Shown in pieces: positions 39,833 through 49,149 of a stretch of DNA of 64,000 bases. The stretch comes from Pirellulales bacterium (GTDB lineage Bacteria; Planctomycetota; Planctomycetia; Pirellulales; JAEUIK01). Position numbers and translations under genes: made by a program. The stretch spans positions 45,519-109,518 of the forward strand of contig JAHBXR010000022.1 in the NCBI GenBank assembly GCA_019636335.1, read 5' to 3'. Under the pieces are notes generated by a model that worked only from the letters and a program-made list of their open reading frames with translations, did no database searches and was not told the DNA's origin. Within the stretch, counting starts at the first letter, position 1. The number at the start of each line of letters is the position of its first letter.

Positions 39833-41587
39833 TTAGGCGCTCTCCACAAGTTGCGGCCGGGCGTCGAGCGGCTCGCTCCCTGCGCCCGCGCACTGCAGCA
39901 CCTCTTCGATTGTGGTGATGCCCTCGCGCGCCTTGCGGAATCCGTCGTAGGCCAGCGTGATCATGCCCAGTTGCCGCCCCATCTGGTGCAACGTGGCGAG
40001 CGAGGGATTGGCCGTAATGGCGTCTCGCATCTCGTCGTTGAGCACGAGCAGCTCGTGAATGCCGATACGCCCGCTGAAGCCGGTATTGCGGCACTTGCGG
40101 CAGCCGACCCCGCGGTAGAACTCGTCGATCTGGAAGCCCATTCGTTCGACCGCCTTGCGCAATTGGCGCGGCGGATCGTAGGTTTCCTTGCACTTCGAGC
40201 AGATACGGCGCACGAGTCGTTGCGCGAGCACCATGTTGAGCGCGGCACTGATCAGGTAGGGTTCGACCCCCATATTGATCAAGCGTGTGACGGCGGCGCA
40301 GGCGTCGTTCGTGTGCAGCGTGCTGAACACGAGGTGCCCGGTAAGCGCGGCCTGGATGGCCGTGCGCGCGGTCTCCTCGTCGCGAATCTCGCCCACCATG
40401 ATGACGTCGGGGTCTTGCCGCAACAGCGTGCGCAAGGCGCGCGGAAAGGTAAGCCCCACCTTCTCCTGCACCTGGAACTGATTGATTAGCGGCAGGTGGT
40501 ATTCGATCGGATCCTCGACCGTGCAGACGTTGTTCTCCATCGAGCTGATGGCGTTCAGCGCGGCGTAGAGCGTCGTCGACTTGCCGCTACCGGTCGGACC
40601 CGTGACGAGTACGATGCCGTTGGGGGCGGTGATGTTCTCGTGGAAGCCCGTCAGAATGTCCTCGGCGAATCCCAGGTCTTCGAGATTCAACGACACGGCG
40701 CGGGTATCGAGCACTCGCATCACGGTCTTTTCGCCCCGATTCATCGGGAACGTCGAGACGCGCAGATCGATCGGACGACTCTCGAGCAGCACGTGGACGC
40801 GGCCGTCTTGCGGCAAGCGGCGCTCGCTGATGTCGAGCGAGGCCATGATCTTGATGCGGCTGGTCACCGCGTTGAGCAGGTGCAGCGGCACTTCGAGCGA
40901 CTTGTACAAGCGGCCGTCGATGCGGTAGCGCACCCGCGTGCAGCGCTCGGCCGGCTCGATGTGGATGTCGCTCGCCCCCTCCTTTACGGCGTTGAAGATG
41001 ATGTAGTTGACCAGTCGAATGACCGGCGATTGTCCGGCGATCTCCTCGACGTCGCCGATGTCGTCGATCGCCTCTTCGATGAGCGTGACGTCGGCGCTGT
41101 CCGAGTCCTCGATGATATCGTCGATGACGAAGACCTTCGAGTCGGGCAGGTTCGTCTGCACGAGCCGGCGGATGTCCTTCGTCGACGAGGCGACGATCTG
41201 CACCTTGAGCTGCGTCAGGCTCTCGATCTCGTCGATCAAGAACAGGTTCGACGGCTCAGCCAGCGCGACCGTGAGCGTATCGCGAATCTTGTACAGCGGC
41301 AGAACGAGGTTCGCCTCGATGAACTCGCGCGGCAGCACGTCGACCACGCGCGAATCGCAGATCCGCGGCTCGAGCTTGGCATAGGGCACGCCGTACTCGA
41401 CCGCCAGGCATTCGAGCACGTGGTCTTCGCTGCAGAACTCGTGCTCGACGAGGATCTCGCCCAGCAGCTTATTGCGTCCCTCCTCGCGCTGCTTCTCGAG
41501 GGCCGCCTGCAATTGCTCGTTCGTTAGATAGCCCTTGTCGATCAGCAGATCGCCCAGGCGCATCTTGCGTTCGTGCGTGGTAGCCAT
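39833..41587 (-). CDS. gspE: Type II secretion / type IV pilus assembly ATPase GspE/PilB
   Basis: A 584-residue secretion ATPase. The N-terminal MshEN-like domain contains RLGDLLIDKGYLTNEQLQAA followed by LEKQ, the repeat that binds c-di-GMP in some family members, and a similar second repeat at LLGEILVEHEFCSE. The core has GPTGSGKSTT (Walker A), the Asp box, DVIMVGEIRDEETA (Walker B), the His box HLVFSTLHTNDACAAV, and a CxxC zinc pair (CSKC...CRKC). It powers pilus/pseudopilus assembly. The ATG at 41587 (MATTHERKMRLGDL) was chosen over the longer frame. Confidence 0.94.
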   Translation of the reverse strand: MATTHERKMRLGDLLIDKGYLTNEQLQAALEKQREEGRNKLLGEILVEHEFCSEDHVLECLAVEYGVPYAKLEPRICDSRVVDVLPREFIEANLVLPLYKIRDTLTVALAEPSNLFLIDEIESLTQLKVQIVASSTKDIRRLVQTNLPDSKVFVIDDIIEDSDSADVTLIEEAIDDIGDVEEIAGQSPVIRLVNYIIFNAVKEGASDIHIEPAERCTRVRYRIDGRLYKSLEVPLHLLNAVTSRIKIMASLDISERRLPQDGRVHVLLESRPIDLRVSTFPMNRGEKTVMRVLDTRAVSLNLEDLGFAEDILTGFHENITAPNGIVLVTGPTGSGKSTTLYAALNAISSMENNVCTVEDPIEYHLPLINQFQVQEKVGLTFPRALRTLLRQDPDVIMVGEIRDEETARTAIQAALTGHLVFSTLHTNDACAAVTRLINMGVEPYLISAALNMVLAQRLVRRICSKCKETYDPPRQLRKAVERMGFQIDEFYRGVGCRKCRNTGFSGRIGIHELLVLNDEMRDAITANPSLATLHQMGRQLGMITLAYDGFRKAREGITTIEEVLQCAGAGSEPLDARPQLVESA

Positions 41588-41619
41588 CAGAAGGTTCTCA
41601 AGGCGGGAGTGGGGCTCGG

Positions 41620-41641
41620 GGCGTGCCGCGTGCGGCACGCC
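41620..41641. repeat. Perfect 10-bp inverted repeat between the STAS gene and gspE
   Basis: GGCGTGCCGC and GCGGCACGCC are complementary arms with only GT between, giving a very strong GC hairpin in the 70-base gap. No T-run follows on minus. It may stabilise or attenuate the transcript entering gspE. Confidence 0.5.
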
Positions 41642-41657
41642 AGACGCGGCCACGCGT

Positions 41658-41984
41658 CTAGCGGAAGCTGCGCACGGCGTCGACCACGCTCTCGAACACT
41701 TCGAGTTGGCGATCGAGTCGCGTGATCTCCAGGATCTTGCGGTTGTACGGGTTGGTGGTGGCCACCTTGATGTTGCCCCCCGCTTCGTACAGCTTGTCTT
41801 GCGCCTCGAGCAGAGCCGTCAGCCCCTGACTGTCGAGCAACTCGGTATTGTCCAAGTCGACGACCACGCGCTGCTGCGACAACGTCGTTACGAACTGCTC
41901 GAAGTCCTCGGCCTGATCGCGGCCGAGCTCCTCGGGCGTATGGACGACGACAACGTTGCCAAAAATTTCGGTGGGAAGATTCAT
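41658..41984 (-). CDS. STAS-domain anti-sigma factor antagonist-like protein
   Basis: A 108-residue single STAS domain of the SpoIIAA/RsbV type. The LLDSQGLTALLE segment contains S52, the position phosphorylated in RsbV-like antagonists. These proteins bind partner-switching kinases or are used as switches in other systems. It lies 15 bases after the CheY-like regulator and 70 bases before gspE on the same strand, so it probably belongs to the signalling module that controls the secretion machine. No anti-sigma kinase is found nearby. Confidence 0.85.
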   Translation of the reverse strand: MNLPTEIFGNVVVVHTPEELGRDQAEDFEQFVTTLSQQRVVVDLDNTELLDSQGLTALLEAQDKLYEAGGNIKVATTNPYNRKILEITRLDRQLEVFESVVDAVRSFR

Positions 41985-41999
41985 CGTGGCGGGCTCGAT

Positions 42000-42407
42000 T
42001 TATTCGCTAGTCGCGTGCGCGGGGCTCAGCGTCCCCGTCTCCAGGACTTCTTCGACCATTTGCAACAGTTCGCGCGGGCTGAAGGGCTTGGCCACTACGC
42101 GCAGCACGCCCAACTGCTCGACGATGTCCTCGTGGCTCAGCTCGTATCCCTTGGCGGTGAGCATCAGCATCGGCAGGTGCCGGGTGTGCTCGTGGTCGCG
42201 GACGCGGCGGCACAGTCCAATGCCGTCGAGGCGGGGCATCTGGCAATCGGTGACGACCACGTCGGGCAAGCGGCGCTGAATCGACTCCCAGGCCTGCTCG
42301 CCATCTCCCACGCACTCGACGTCATAACCCGCGCGGCGGATCTTGAACTCGGCGGCCTTGAGAATGTGAATCTCGTCGTCGCACAAGAGCACGCGTTTGC
42401 CCGACAT
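42000..42407 (-). CDS. CheY-like response regulator (receiver only)
   Basis: A 135-residue receiver domain without an output domain. D10/D11 (LLCDDE) form the acidic pocket, D54 is the phosphorylated Asp (VVVTDCQMPRLDG), with T in LMLTAKGYE and K in VVAKPFSPREL. GGGAG precedes the ATG at 42407. It follows the histidine kinase by 38 bases, and STAS follows by 15. It likely acts by protein contact with another part of the secretion cluster. Confidence 0.93.
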   Translation of the reverse strand: MSGKRVLLCDDEIHILKAAEFKIRRAGYDVECVGDGEQAWESIQRRLPDVVVTDCQMPRLDGIGLCRRVRDHEHTRHLPMLMLTAKGYELSHEDIVEQLGVLRVVAKPFSPRELLQMVEEVLETGTLSPAHATSE

Positions 42408-42445
42408 CGTTCGCTCCCTGACGCCGCTTCGCACGGCGCCGTGAC

Positions 42446-43939
42446 TTATCCGAGCCGGCCGGCGCTGGGCAGCGTGATGACAAACGTGCTGCCTTCGCCC
42501 AGTTGGCTGGTGACCTCGATCTTGCCGTTATGGACGTCCTCGACGATGTGCTTCACGAGCGCCAGGCCCAGCCCCGTGCCCGGCGCCATGTCGCTGTCTT
42601 TCTTCACGCGGTAGAACTTTTCGAAGACACGACGGGAATCTTCGGGGCTCAACCCCACGCCCGTGTCCTCGACCTCGAGCTGCACCTCGCCGTCCGACAT
42701 GCGGCTGCGGAGCGTGACGGTCCCCCCATCGCGCGTGTACTTGATCGCGTTCGACAGCAGGTTGATGGCCGCCTGCAGCAGCATGTCGCGGTCGACCAGC
42801 ACCCCCAGGTACATGGGGCTGAGGTCGGTGACGAGCGTGATGTGTTTCTTTTCGGCCGAAGGTTGGACGACGCTGGCCGCTTCTTCCAGGATCTCGTTCA
42901 GGGCGCGGTGCTGACGGTCGACCTTCACGACCCCCGCTTCGATCCGCGCCAAGTTGAGCATGTTGTCGATCAGCCGCTGTAGCCGGTCGGCCTGGCTGTT
43001 GATAACGTTGAGAAACTCTTCGCGGGTTTCCTCGTCTTCGGCGTCCCCGTCGGCGAGCAGCTCGACGTAGGCCTTGATGCCGGCCAGCGGCGTCTTCATC
43101 TCGTGGCTCACGGCCGAGACGAACTCGGCGTGCCGCTTCTGCGAGGCCTTCTGGCTCGTGACGTCGCGCAACACGGCGACGGCGCCGGCCGATCCGCCGA
43201 TGTTGCTCTCTCCCGTCTCGCCCGAGCGGGCCATGTTGCTCGCCGTGACGCTATACCAGCGGGCCTGCCCTTCTTCGTCGCACAGCTCGATTTCTTCCGT
43301 GCGCGTGGTGGCATTGGGCCGACGTCGCGTGTCGGTCAACACCTCGACGAGCTTCTCGCACTCGAGCAGGCGATGGATCGCGCGTTGCTCGGTGCTCTTC
43401 TCGTCCAGGTGCAGCAACTGCGACGCGCTGTCGTTCGCCAGCACGAGCTCGTCGTACTTGTCGACCACCAGCACGGGATCGGAAAGGTGGGCGAGAATCT
43501 GATTCGTGCGTGCTTGTTCTTCGGTCGCGCGGCGGATGCGGATTTCGAGTGCCGTGCGGGCCATCTCGGCCGCCTCGGTGCGATCGTAGCACTTGGCCAG
43601 CCCCGCCGAGATCGCTTCGAGCGATGGCCCCCAGACGCTGCGGCGCAACAGCGCCGGCAGATCGACCGCCGCCGGGCCGCCGCTCGAACCATCCTCGGCG
43701 GCGTGGGCCAGATCGTGCAGGTAATGCGCCACGAGCCGGCGCTCGGACGTCCAGCAACGCATCAACCAGGTCACGGCCCCAACGGCGATGAGGGTCGTGC
43801 CGCCGACCAGCGCCAGTCGTTCGACCCAAGTCGCCGGGTCGAAGTTCCACGTGGCGGCCCAAGCCAGCGCACTGGCACTGCAAAACATGGCCGAAGCAGC
43901 CGTTAAATAGTTCGTGGATGGTGCGAAGCGAGAATGCAT
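42446..43939 (-). CDS. Membrane sensor histidine kinase
   Basis: A 497-residue kinase. Two N-terminal membrane helices (about 9-60) are followed by a coiled linker, a PAS-like domain (ILAHLSDPVLVVDKYDELVL), HisKA with the phospho-accepting His in FVSAVSHEMKTPLAGIKAYV and a complete HATPase with AAINLLSNAIKYTRDGG (N box), VEDTGVGL (G1), VFEKFYRV (F box) and PGTGLGLALVKHIVE (G2). The ATG at 43939 was chosen; the 34-codon extension lacks a signal. It phosphorylates the receiver encoded downstream and is placed between the TPR lipoprotein and that receiver. Confidence 0.93.
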   Translation of the reverse strand: MHSRFAPSTNYLTAASAMFCSASALAWAATWNFDPATWVERLALVGGTTLIAVGAVTWLMRCWTSERRLVAHYLHDLAHAAEDGSSGGPAAVDLPALLRRSVWGPSLEAISAGLAKCYDRTEAAEMARTALEIRIRRATEEQARTNQILAHLSDPVLVVDKYDELVLANDSASQLLHLDEKSTEQRAIHRLLECEKLVEVLTDTRRRPNATTRTEEIELCDEEGQARWYSVTASNMARSGETGESNIGGSAGAVAVLRDVTSQKASQKRHAEFVSAVSHEMKTPLAGIKAYVELLADGDAEDEETREEFLNVINSQADRLQRLIDNMLNLARIEAGVVKVDRQHRALNEILEEAASVVQPSAEKKHITLVTDLSPMYLGVLVDRDMLLQAAINLLSNAIKYTRDGGTVTLRSRMSDGEVQLEVEDTGVGLSPEDSRRVFEKFYRVKKDSDMAPGTGLGLALVKHIVEDVHNGKIEVTSQLGEGSTFVITLPSAGRLG

Positions 43940-44084
43940 GGTGTCCGTCGAGATCGTCTCGTTCCAATTGGGAGCTCGTGCTCCATCAATCCTCAAACGA
44001 CGAAAGGCACGCGGCGCGACTGCCCGTTCGCAGGCAGCCACACTCGTGCTGAGCAGGTAGAAGCAACGCGAGACTTTCCCTACT

Positions 44085-44127
44085 GAACGTTGTCCGTGGC
44101 GCGAAGCACGCCACGAGCGGCACGTTC
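44085..44127. repeat. Nested inverted repeat after the TPR lipoprotein gene
   Basis: CGTGGCG (44095-44101) and CGCCACG (44109-44115) form an inner 7-bp stem with a 7-base loop; GAACGT (44085-44090) and ACGTTC (44122-44127) form an outer stem. It lies just after the TPR gene on minus and upstream of the kinase gene. No T-run, so perhaps a processing or regulatory hairpin. Confidence 0.4.
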
Positions 44128-44151
44128 AGCGCGAAGGGAATCGCGCGGGGA

Positions 44152-45447
44152 TCAGCGACGGAGGTCGTACTTCGCATCGAGCGCGCGGGCTTGTGCGAAG
44201 TGACGGGCCGCCTCTTCGCGCTGGCCAAGCCTGGTCAGCGCGGAACCCAATAAAAAGTAGGACAGGGCGTGAGAGTTGTCCAACCTAAGCGCCTGTTGCA
44301 GCGTGGATTGCGCCGCTTGGAAGTCGCCCGATTGGTACTGAGCCAGTCCCAGCGTCTGAAGAACACGCGGTGACGAAGGAAACGATTGTGCCGCCCCACT
44401 CATTAGTTCCACAGCGGGGAGCGATTCCCCCCGACGTAGCAGCGCCACTGCCGCCGAGATCGGGATCTGCGGATTTTGCGGTTCCGCGGCCATCGCCTGG
44501 CGGATGAGCGACACCCCCGCATCGAGGTTGCCCGCTTCGATGGCCTGCTGGCCGCACTGCGCGATTTGCGCGGCGCTCGCCAAGGGCGAGGGGGTCGAGA
44601 TCGAATTCGGACGCTGCAACGCCGACATGGCCTGACCGACCGGCAGGTGGTCGACCTCGGCAAAGCGAATGTTTACCTCGCCAGTTGACGATTCTGCCGC
44701 TTGCGCCGGTGGCAGCGGCGCGGCGTCGTGCTCGTTCGGCAGGAGCGCGGGTACGTTGTTTGATATGGTAGCCGTGACAGGGACAGCAGCCCCTGAAAAT
44801 GTTGGGATGGCCGGTTGTTGATACGACACGGGGACGACCGGCGCTGACTTGATGTCGACCGACTTCGGTGGGGGCGGGGTAGCGGCAGCGAGTTGCGTCG
44901 AGCCGCTCTCGGCCATCGGCGTCAACGGAGCCCTCGAAACCGTACGCAAGCTGGCAGCATAAACGTCGTTGTCCGGCGCGAGCTCCGCCGCGCGTCGGTA
45001 ATGCGTCAGCGCTGCTTCGTGCTGGTCCATCGTGTCGCGCACGAGCGCCAACGTATGCTCGATTTCGGCGTCGTCCGGGTGGTGCTTGCGAGCCATTTCG
45101 AGCTGCATGGCCGCCATCTGCGGTTGACCCTGGCAGACCATCACCTCGGCCAGCAGCAAGCGCGAGCTGCGATGCTGCGGATTGCGCGCCAGCACCTGTT
45201 CGAGGTTGCTCTGGCTGCTCTTCAGGTCTCCCTTGCGCAACGACTGTGCCGCGGCGTTGTATTGCGCATCGTCGCGCTTCCGCTCGAAGTCGCGCACTAC
45301 TTCCGCCGCACGATCCTCGGAGGAGATCTCCGGTTGGGTCGGCTTCTCCGGAAACTTCGAGACACTGGCGCACCCCACCGCCGAGCTCATCGCCAGGACG
45401 AGCAGCGTCAGTAGCCAGGCCGTTCCGATGCAGCGCGCGTACGTCAT
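44152..45447 (-). CDS. TPR-repeat lipoprotein of the secretion cluster
   Basis: A 431-residue protein with a lipoprotein signal (WLLTLLVLAMSSAVGC, lipobox SAVGC) and tetratricopeptide repeats in two blocks (about 60-165 and 300-430), separated by a Pro-rich linker. Pilus-associated TPR lipoproteins such as PilF/PilW help assemble the secretin in the outer membrane; that role fits its place 19 bases after the secretin gene. The ATG at 45447 was chosen because it begins the signal sequence. Confidence 0.83.
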   Translation of the reverse strand: MTYARCIGTAWLLTLLVLAMSSAVGCASVSKFPEKPTQPEISSEDRAAEVVRDFERKRDDAQYNAAAQSLRKGDLKSSQSNLEQVLARNPQHRSSRLLLAEVMVCQGQPQMAAMQLEMARKHHPDDAEIEHTLALVRDTMDQHEAALTHYRRAAELAPDNDVYAASLRTVSRAPLTPMAESGSTQLAAATPPPPKSVDIKSAPVVPVSYQQPAIPTFSGAAVPVTATISNNVPALLPNEHDAAPLPPAQAAESSTGEVNIRFAEVDHLPVGQAMSALQRPNSISTPSPLASAAQIAQCGQQAIEAGNLDAGVSLIRQAMAAEPQNPQIPISAAVALLRRGESLPAVELMSGAAQSFPSSPRVLQTLGLAQYQSGDFQAAQSTLQQALRLDNSHALSYFLLGSALTRLGQREEAARHFAQARALDAKYDLRR

Positions 45448-45466
45448 GCGTCTTGCCACAGGTTCC

Positions 45467-47707
45467 CTAGTAGCGTTCGATCGGAACAATATCGCCCGGC
45501 ACGCCCGGTTCGAGCGGATGCTTCGGTTCGGCCGGGGGGCCCGCAGGCGCCGGGGCCAATTCTCGCTCGAGCGAATCGAGTACCCAGGGCGGAATCTCAC
45601 CATCGCTGTCGAGCAACTCGATTTTTTCGCCGGGGGGCAGCATTTCGCCGCCACTATACGGACCATCGTGCCGGCCGGCCACGATATCGGTGGTCAGTTC
45701 GATCGCCGCGCGATTGGTCGGGTCGAACTGCACCGAACATTGCGCCAGCCGCAAGGCGGCATCGTAATCGCCCGCTGCCCAGGCGGCCTGCGCCTTGCGG
45801 AAGTAGATGCGGCCCAGGTAACGCTTGCCCAGCGGGCTCATGTGATCGCGGTAGACGGCCTGGCGGCGATGGAATTCCATCGCGCCGCATTCTCCGTCGC
45901 GGCACGTTTCTGGCTCGTAGACGATGTGCGGCGTGATCAGCACGAGAATCTCGCGCTTCTCGATGTCTTCGGTCGTGTTGCGGAAGAGAAAGCCGACGTA
46001 AGGCAGATTGCCCACCACCGGCACCTGCGTCGTCGTCGTTTTCAGGTCTTCGCGCATCAGGCCACCGATGATCACCGTGCAGCCGTCGCGCACCATGATG
46101 TTCGTGGTGACCTGCGTGACTTCTTTTTCCGGAAGGGTGAATCCCTCGCGCACCGGCACGGCGCCGGTCGAGAGCTCGGGGTGTACTTCCATGCGAATCA
46201 GGCCGTCGGTCGAGACGTACGGCCGCAATCGCAACTGGGCACCGACCTCGAGAAACTCGACGCTCTGCGTCGTGCTCGTCTCGGTGACGGTCGTGCTGAT
46301 GTAGCCCAACTGGGCGCCGATCAGGATCTCGGCTCGCTGCTTGTCGAGCACCATCAGATGGGGCGAAGCGATCACGTTCGTGTCGCCGATCGTCTCGAGG
46401 AAGTTCAGGAACGAGCCCAGGCTGCTGTCGAGGAAATCGAACGTCAGGCCCCCCGTGAACGTGAAGGGATCCGTGGGATCGGCAAAAGGCACCGTACGCG
46501 GCGTGCCGATGCCGAAGCGGATGGTATCTTTGTTCCGTAAAAACTGCCAGTTGACCCCCACCTGGAGCTTGTCACCCAGCTTCACGCTGAGAATCATCGC
46601 GTCGATGGCGACCTGGACGGGACGTTTGTCGAGCTCGTCGAGCACCTGGTCGATCTCGTTGAGCACTTGTTCGTAGTCCTGCACGAGCACGGCATCGCCG
46701 CTCGAGAAGGAGTCGCCCCCCACTTGCGTATCATCGCTGCCGATGCCGGTGGCGGCGGCCGTGGTGACGCTCGACTTCCCCACTTCGGACGTGAGCAGCG
46801 GCTCGATGAGCTGTTGCAGCTCGATCGCGGTGATGTAGTTGGGGCGATAGATGCGCGTGCCGATGCGATCGGACGTGTGATCCATTTCGACAAAGTCTTG
46901 CGGCGTGCCGACGAAGATGAAGTTGCCCTCGCGGCGCGCGGTGAAGCCCGTCGATTTGAGGATCGCCGACAGCGCCTCGTCGACCGTGACGTTGTTCAGC
47001 ACTGCCGACACCGAGCCGCCGACGTTCTTGCTGGCCAGAATGTTCAGGCCGCTTTGCTTGCTCAATAACTCGAGCACGTCGCGGAGGTCTTCGTTTTGAA
47101 TATTGATGTGGAGATTCGCATCCCCCTCGCCCGCCTGCGGGGCGGGCAGGATCTCCGATTTTCGAGTGCGGGGTTCCGTAGCCACGGCTGGCGGCGTCGC
47201 AGGAGCCACGTTCATTGACGGCGCGCCGCTCGCCGCTGGCACGAGAGGATTCGTGCTGGCGCCGGGGTTCTGCAGGGTCTGCATGGCCGACTGCAGCAAC
47301 TCGGTGACCTGGCTCATGTCCATCTTCTGCGGATCGACCCCGAGCGCCGCGGCGGCCCCTCCCAAAGCACCCGACACGCCGCTCGTGTTGCCCGCGGAGG
47401 TGCTTTCGGGCGTGAGCCCTGGGATCGATTGTTGCGTGATCGGAGGCGCCGCGCTCTGGCGTTCGAGCGGCTCGGTCGCTGCCGTGGCGATGGATTTCGG
47501 ACTCGCCGCGTGGGAGCGTGTCGTGGCCGTAGCTGGCGACGGCTCGCCTGGCGAGTCCGGATCATCCAGGGTGCCCCACGAAACTTTCGTGTGGCCCGAT
47601 TCGGTGTGCGTCGTCTGCTGCGGAGTGCGCGCAGCGAGATAGACGGCCGAACTGAGGCCGGCCAGTGCGCCCATCAACAACAGCATCACTCGAAGCACGC
47701 GGCTCAT
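45467..47707 (-). CDS. gspD: Secretin (GspD/PilQ family)
   Basis: A 746-residue secretin that forms the outer-membrane channel. An N-terminal signal/anchor (residues 5-26) is followed by a long Ser/Thr/Pro-rich linker, an N-domain (LHINIQNEDLRDVLELLSKQ), a second one (YITAIELQQLIEPLL) and the secretin core ending in VPVVGNLPYVGFLFRNTTED followed by KREILVLITPHIV. After the core is a C-terminal tail (about 120 residues) with one TPR-like helix pair. It is encoded between PilP-like and TPR lipoprotein genes, typical of pilus clusters. Confidence 0.93.
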   Translation of the reverse strand: MSRVLRVMLLLMGALAGLSSAVYLAARTPQQTTHTESGHTKVSWGTLDDPDSPGEPSPATATTRSHAASPKSIATAATEPLERQSAAPPITQQSIPGLTPESTSAGNTSGVSGALGGAAAALGVDPQKMDMSQVTELLQSAMQTLQNPGASTNPLVPAASGAPSMNVAPATPPAVATEPRTRKSEILPAPQAGEGDANLHINIQNEDLRDVLELLSKQSGLNILASKNVGGSVSAVLNNVTVDEALSAILKSTGFTARREGNFIFVGTPQDFVEMDHTSDRIGTRIYRPNYITAIELQQLIEPLLTSEVGKSSVTTAAATGIGSDDTQVGGDSFSSGDAVLVQDYEQVLNEIDQVLDELDKRPVQVAIDAMILSVKLGDKLQVGVNWQFLRNKDTIRFGIGTPRTVPFADPTDPFTFTGGLTFDFLDSSLGSFLNFLETIGDTNVIASPHLMVLDKQRAEILIGAQLGYISTTVTETSTTQSVEFLEVGAQLRLRPYVSTDGLIRMEVHPELSTGAVPVREGFTLPEKEVTQVTTNIMVRDGCTVIIGGLMREDLKTTTTQVPVVGNLPYVGFLFRNTTEDIEKREILVLITPHIVYEPETCRDGECGAMEFHRRQAVYRDHMSPLGKRYLGRIYFRKAQAAWAAGDYDAALRLAQCSVQFDPTNRAAIELTTDIVAGRHDGPYSGGEMLPPGEKIELLDSDGEIPPWVLDSLERELAPAPAGPPAEPKHPLEPGVPGDIVPIERY

Positions 47708-47817
47708 ATGTCATCCATGACAGGTGCCGTCGTTCGGCCAAGGTCCACTCGATCGGTGGGCCGCGGCTTACCCTGGCTCTTCGCGCTCCGCGCGTCGAGC
47801 CTCGCTTTCGTCCTATC

Positions 47818-48474
47818 TCAGGGACCTGCGCTCAGACGGCGAGATCCGTTGCCTGCCCTGTCTTTTTCGGGAATGACCAAGGCGAATTCTCGATCTCCCC
47901 GTACGAGAACCACCTGGTTGTTGCTGACCTCGGCGACGTAAAACACAACCCCGTTTCCCAGGTCAATTTCGCTCCCCACGGTGTACACATCGCCGTTGAT
48001 CAACGCCAATCGGCGGCGCGGTCCGATGAGCGTGCTGCTCAGCTTTAATCCTGCCGCGTTCGGGTCGATCTCTGCTTGTCGCGTTTCCTCCGTCTCGGCG
48101 ACCAGACTCCTTCCGGGGCTAACGATCGCGAGCGTGCCATTGAAGGGATCGCGGATCTCCGGCAAGGAGCCACCGCGTGCCATCAACGGATTGCTATCAA
48201 TCTCTTCGGCCAGCATGCGCCACGGGCGCTCGGGCGTGGGGGTCGGTTTGGACAAGGCGTCCAGCGATGTCCCCAATCGCGACATCAGCACCTGAGGGTC
48301 GATCGTGCCATCGGCGGACTGGACCGCAGGGGGCTTCGAACGACGAACCAGCTTCCAAACCATGGGCGTCCAAAAATAGAGTCCCACGCACAGCGCGAGA
48401 CCTAGCATGGCCGCCTTCTGGGGGCTGGCTTTCACCTCGCGGCGAATCTGGTTTTTCAGTTGCTTCAGGTTCAC
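47818..48474 (-). CDS. PilP/GspC-like pilus assembly protein
   Basis: A 218-residue protein with one N-terminal membrane helix (about 20-38). Its C-terminal domain (LKLSSTLIGPRRRLALINGD, then VGSEIDLGNGVVFYVAEVSN) matches the HR domain of GspC/PilP, which contacts the secretin N-domains. The GTG at 48474 is chosen because a longer frame overlaps the neighbour without support. It lies between secretin and pilO, where pilP normally is. Confidence 0.8.
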   Translation of the reverse strand: MNLKQLKNQIRREVKASPQKAAMLGLALCVGLYFWTPMVWKLVRRSKPPAVQSADGTIDPQVLMSRLGTSLDALSKPTPTPERPWRMLAEEIDSNPLMARGGSLPEIRDPFNGTLAIVSPGRSLVAETEETRQAEIDPNAAGLKLSSTLIGPRRRLALINGDVYTVGSEIDLGNGVVFYVAEVSNNQVVLVRGDREFALVIPEKDRAGNGSRRLSAGP

Positions 48475-48552
48475 GGTACTAGCACCGCTGCCAGCGAACG
48501 CGTCCCGCTGGCGCACGGCAGTCCCTTCTATCGGTCGGCCGGTAGTCTCAAC

Positions 48553-49119
48553 CTAATCGGAAATCTCTCGCTGATTACCAAATATCACGAGATTCAACTC
48601 GCACTTTGTAAGCTTCCTGTCCGATTCATTTTTCGCAGGCACCGCAGAGAGCTCAATATTGTTAAGCCAGACAAACTGCGGCAAATCTTCCAGGCGATGG
48701 ATGAATTCTCGGATCTCCTCGAACTCGCCGGTACAGGCGAGGTCGACGGCCACTTGTCGCAAATAGCGTAGATCGGTCACCTTCTCGGGGGCAAAACGCG
48801 AGGGAGAGACCCCTACGTCGCTGGCCAGCCGGCTGATACTGCCGAACACCCCCACGATCTGTCCTTGCGGAGCGATGCGATCATTCCACGTTTCGTTGTA
48901 GGCCGTGGCCTGGCCGAGTTGCGATTGGACAGCCGGAATTTTGACCACCAGCATGTCGGCTTCATGGATGGTGGCTTCCGTGGCGCGTAGTTGTTCGCGC
49001 AGTGCCATCAGATCCCGTCGACCGGGGATGTAGAAGTAAAGCATGTAGCCGAGCAAGGCGCCGACCAGCGGTACCGAGATCAACCAGATGCTGTGTTGCG
49101 AGATTCGTTTCTTCCACAT
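48553..49119 (-). CDS. pilO: PilO-like pilus assembly protein
   Basis: A 188-residue protein with one N-terminal membrane helix (about 11-30), a coiled coil (REQLRATEATIHEADMLVVK) and a C-terminal ferredoxin-like domain containing FEEIREFIHRLEDLPQFVWL followed by NNIEL, the PilO/GspM signature. It forms the inner-membrane alignment complex with PilN. It sits after pilN on the same strand. Confidence 0.9.
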   Translation of the reverse strand: MWKKRISQHSIWLISVPLVGALLGYMLYFYIPGRRDLMALREQLRATEATIHEADMLVVKIPAVQSQLGQATAYNETWNDRIAPQGQIVGVFGSISRLASDVGVSPSRFAPEKVTDLRYLRQVAVDLACTGEFEEIREFIHRLEDLPQFVWLNNIELSAVPAKNESDRKLTKCELNLVIFGNQREISD

Positions 49120-49149
49120 GGCGTGCGCTTTGCGATCTATCGGTGAGCG

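Noticed and set aside
39053..40489. Plus-strand 478-codon frame antisense to gspF/gspE
   Set aside because: The minus strand gives two clear secretion proteins; the antisense frame is a shadow.
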